Origin: Parcubacteria group bacterium Gr01-1014_33
GTDB taxonomy: Bacteria > Patescibacteriota > Minisyncoccia > Sungbacterales > HO2-52-23
Reading direction: 5' to 3'
Assembly (NCBI GenBank): GCA_007376125.1
Contig: VMFQ01000003.1
Location: forward strand, 1 to 35,208
Length of the DNA stretch: 35,208 bases
Part shown: positions 34,528 through 35,208 of the stretch, one piece after another
How positions within the stretch are numbered: position 1 is the stretch's first letter
Layout of the letters: each line of letters starts with the position of its first letter
Program-made: the position numbers and the translations under genes
The notes under the pieces: model-generated
Database searches by the model: none
What the model saw: only the letters and a program-made list of their open reading frames with translations
Told to the model about the DNA's origin: nothing

Positions 34528-35208
34528 ATGGATGTAAAAGACCAAAATTATAACTATACTACTACAGCGCGTTCATTCCTGCAATCTCCGGAATGGGAAT
34601 CATTCCAGCATTCTTTGGGGCGGGAGGCACGGCGGATTGCGGGCACGCTTCTGATACGCCATCCCTTGCCCCGCGGCTTCCATTATCTATATTGTCCCCA
34701 TCCCGAATTTCAAGAGGGCGGGCACGCACGCAAATTTTTTAGAGAAGCGGAACAATACGCGCGCAAAGAAAAAAGTATTTTTTTGAAAATTGATCCGAGG
34801 GACGAATTGCGGATTCCGGCGAATTATGAATATAAAAAATCGGATTCTCTTCAGCCAAGAAAAACGGCGCTTCTTGACGTAAAAAAATCGGAAGACGAGA
34901 TTCTCGCATGCATGCATCCGAAAACGCGCTACAATATCCGGCTGGCGGAGAAAAGAGGGGCAACGATAACGAATTACAAATTACAAATTGTGAATTACGA
35001 TACTGGACAAAAAAATCCATTTGAAACATTTTGGAAGTTACTGCAAGAAACCGCAAAACGGGATACATTCCATACTCACGAAAAACGCTACTACGAAAAA
35101 CTTCTGGCGATACATGCGCCGAATTTTTCCAACGAACTTTTCTTTGCAGAGTCTGAAGGGCGGATTCTTGCCGCGGCGCTGATTAATTTTTACCATGCCC
35201 AAAAGGGA
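34528..35208 (+). CDS. FemAB/FemX-like peptidoglycan bridge aminoacyltransferase, truncated by the window end
   Basis: My translation from ATG 34528, open to the end: FLQSPEWESFQHSLGREARRIAGTLLIRHPLPRGFHYLYCPHPEF...KTALLDVKKSEDEILACMHPKTRYNIRLAEKRG...FWKLLQETAKRDTFHTHEKRYYEKLLA...FAESEGRILAAALINFYHAQKG. Confidence 0.85.
   Translation, partial: MDVKDQNYNYTTTARSFLQSPEWESFQHSLGREARRIAGTLLIRHPLPRGFHYLYCPHPEFQEGGHARKFFREAEQYARKEKSIFLKIDPRDELRIPANYEYKKSDSLQPRKTALLDVKKSEDEILACMHPKTRYNIRLAEKRGATITNYKLQIVNYDTGQKNPFETFWKLLQETAKRDTFHTHEKRYYEKLLAIHAPNFSNELFFAESEGRILAAALINFYHAQKG

Noticed and set aside
1-35208. tRNA, rRNA, insertion sequence or prophage genes
   Set aside because: I scanned by eye for TTCGANNC arms, rRNA landmarks, and transposase or integrase motifs, and saw none. 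A tRNAscan/barrnap/ISfinder run would be needed to be certain.

Overview
This 35.2 kb window looks like the replication-origin region of a Parcubacteria/Patescibacteria-type (CPR) chromosome. That lineage call is inferred from gene content and from the small, streamlined proteins. The core genes I recognise are jag/khpB, yidC, yidD, rnpA, rpmH (44 aa, missing from the ORF track), oriC, dnaA, dnaN, a class A PBP, tyrS, ruvC, yebC, a bPH2 protein, ruvB, pilB, a DHH-like protein, tsaE, an RlmI-like methyltransferase, polA, holA, rpsT, uvrB, ruvA and a truncated FemAB/FemX-like gene. Accessory content includes a three-gene polytopic-membrane/beta-sandwich operon at 9.4-11.8 kb. It also includes a TumA/TumE-like toxin-antitoxin pair transcriptionally linked to a small ORF and a kinase-like gene interrupted by an in-frame TGA. 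The strongest second-look items are: (1) a multi-branched ncRNA candidate at 17871-18045, where every imperfect pair in its two main stems is a G-U wobble on the + strand only; (2) a family of period-7 arrays, usually paired as inverted arms, that also enter coding sequence in yidC, yidD, uvrB and femX; (3) a second UVR-motif reading frame just past the uvrB stop codon, conserved in protein but different at most synonymous sites; (4) a pilin-like domain grafted onto a polytopic membrane N-terminus; (5) near-identical inverted-repeat elements on both sides of pilB; (6) a probable (TA)n frameshift in a lipoprotein gene. No searches or folding programs were run. All family calls come from recognising motifs in the translations.
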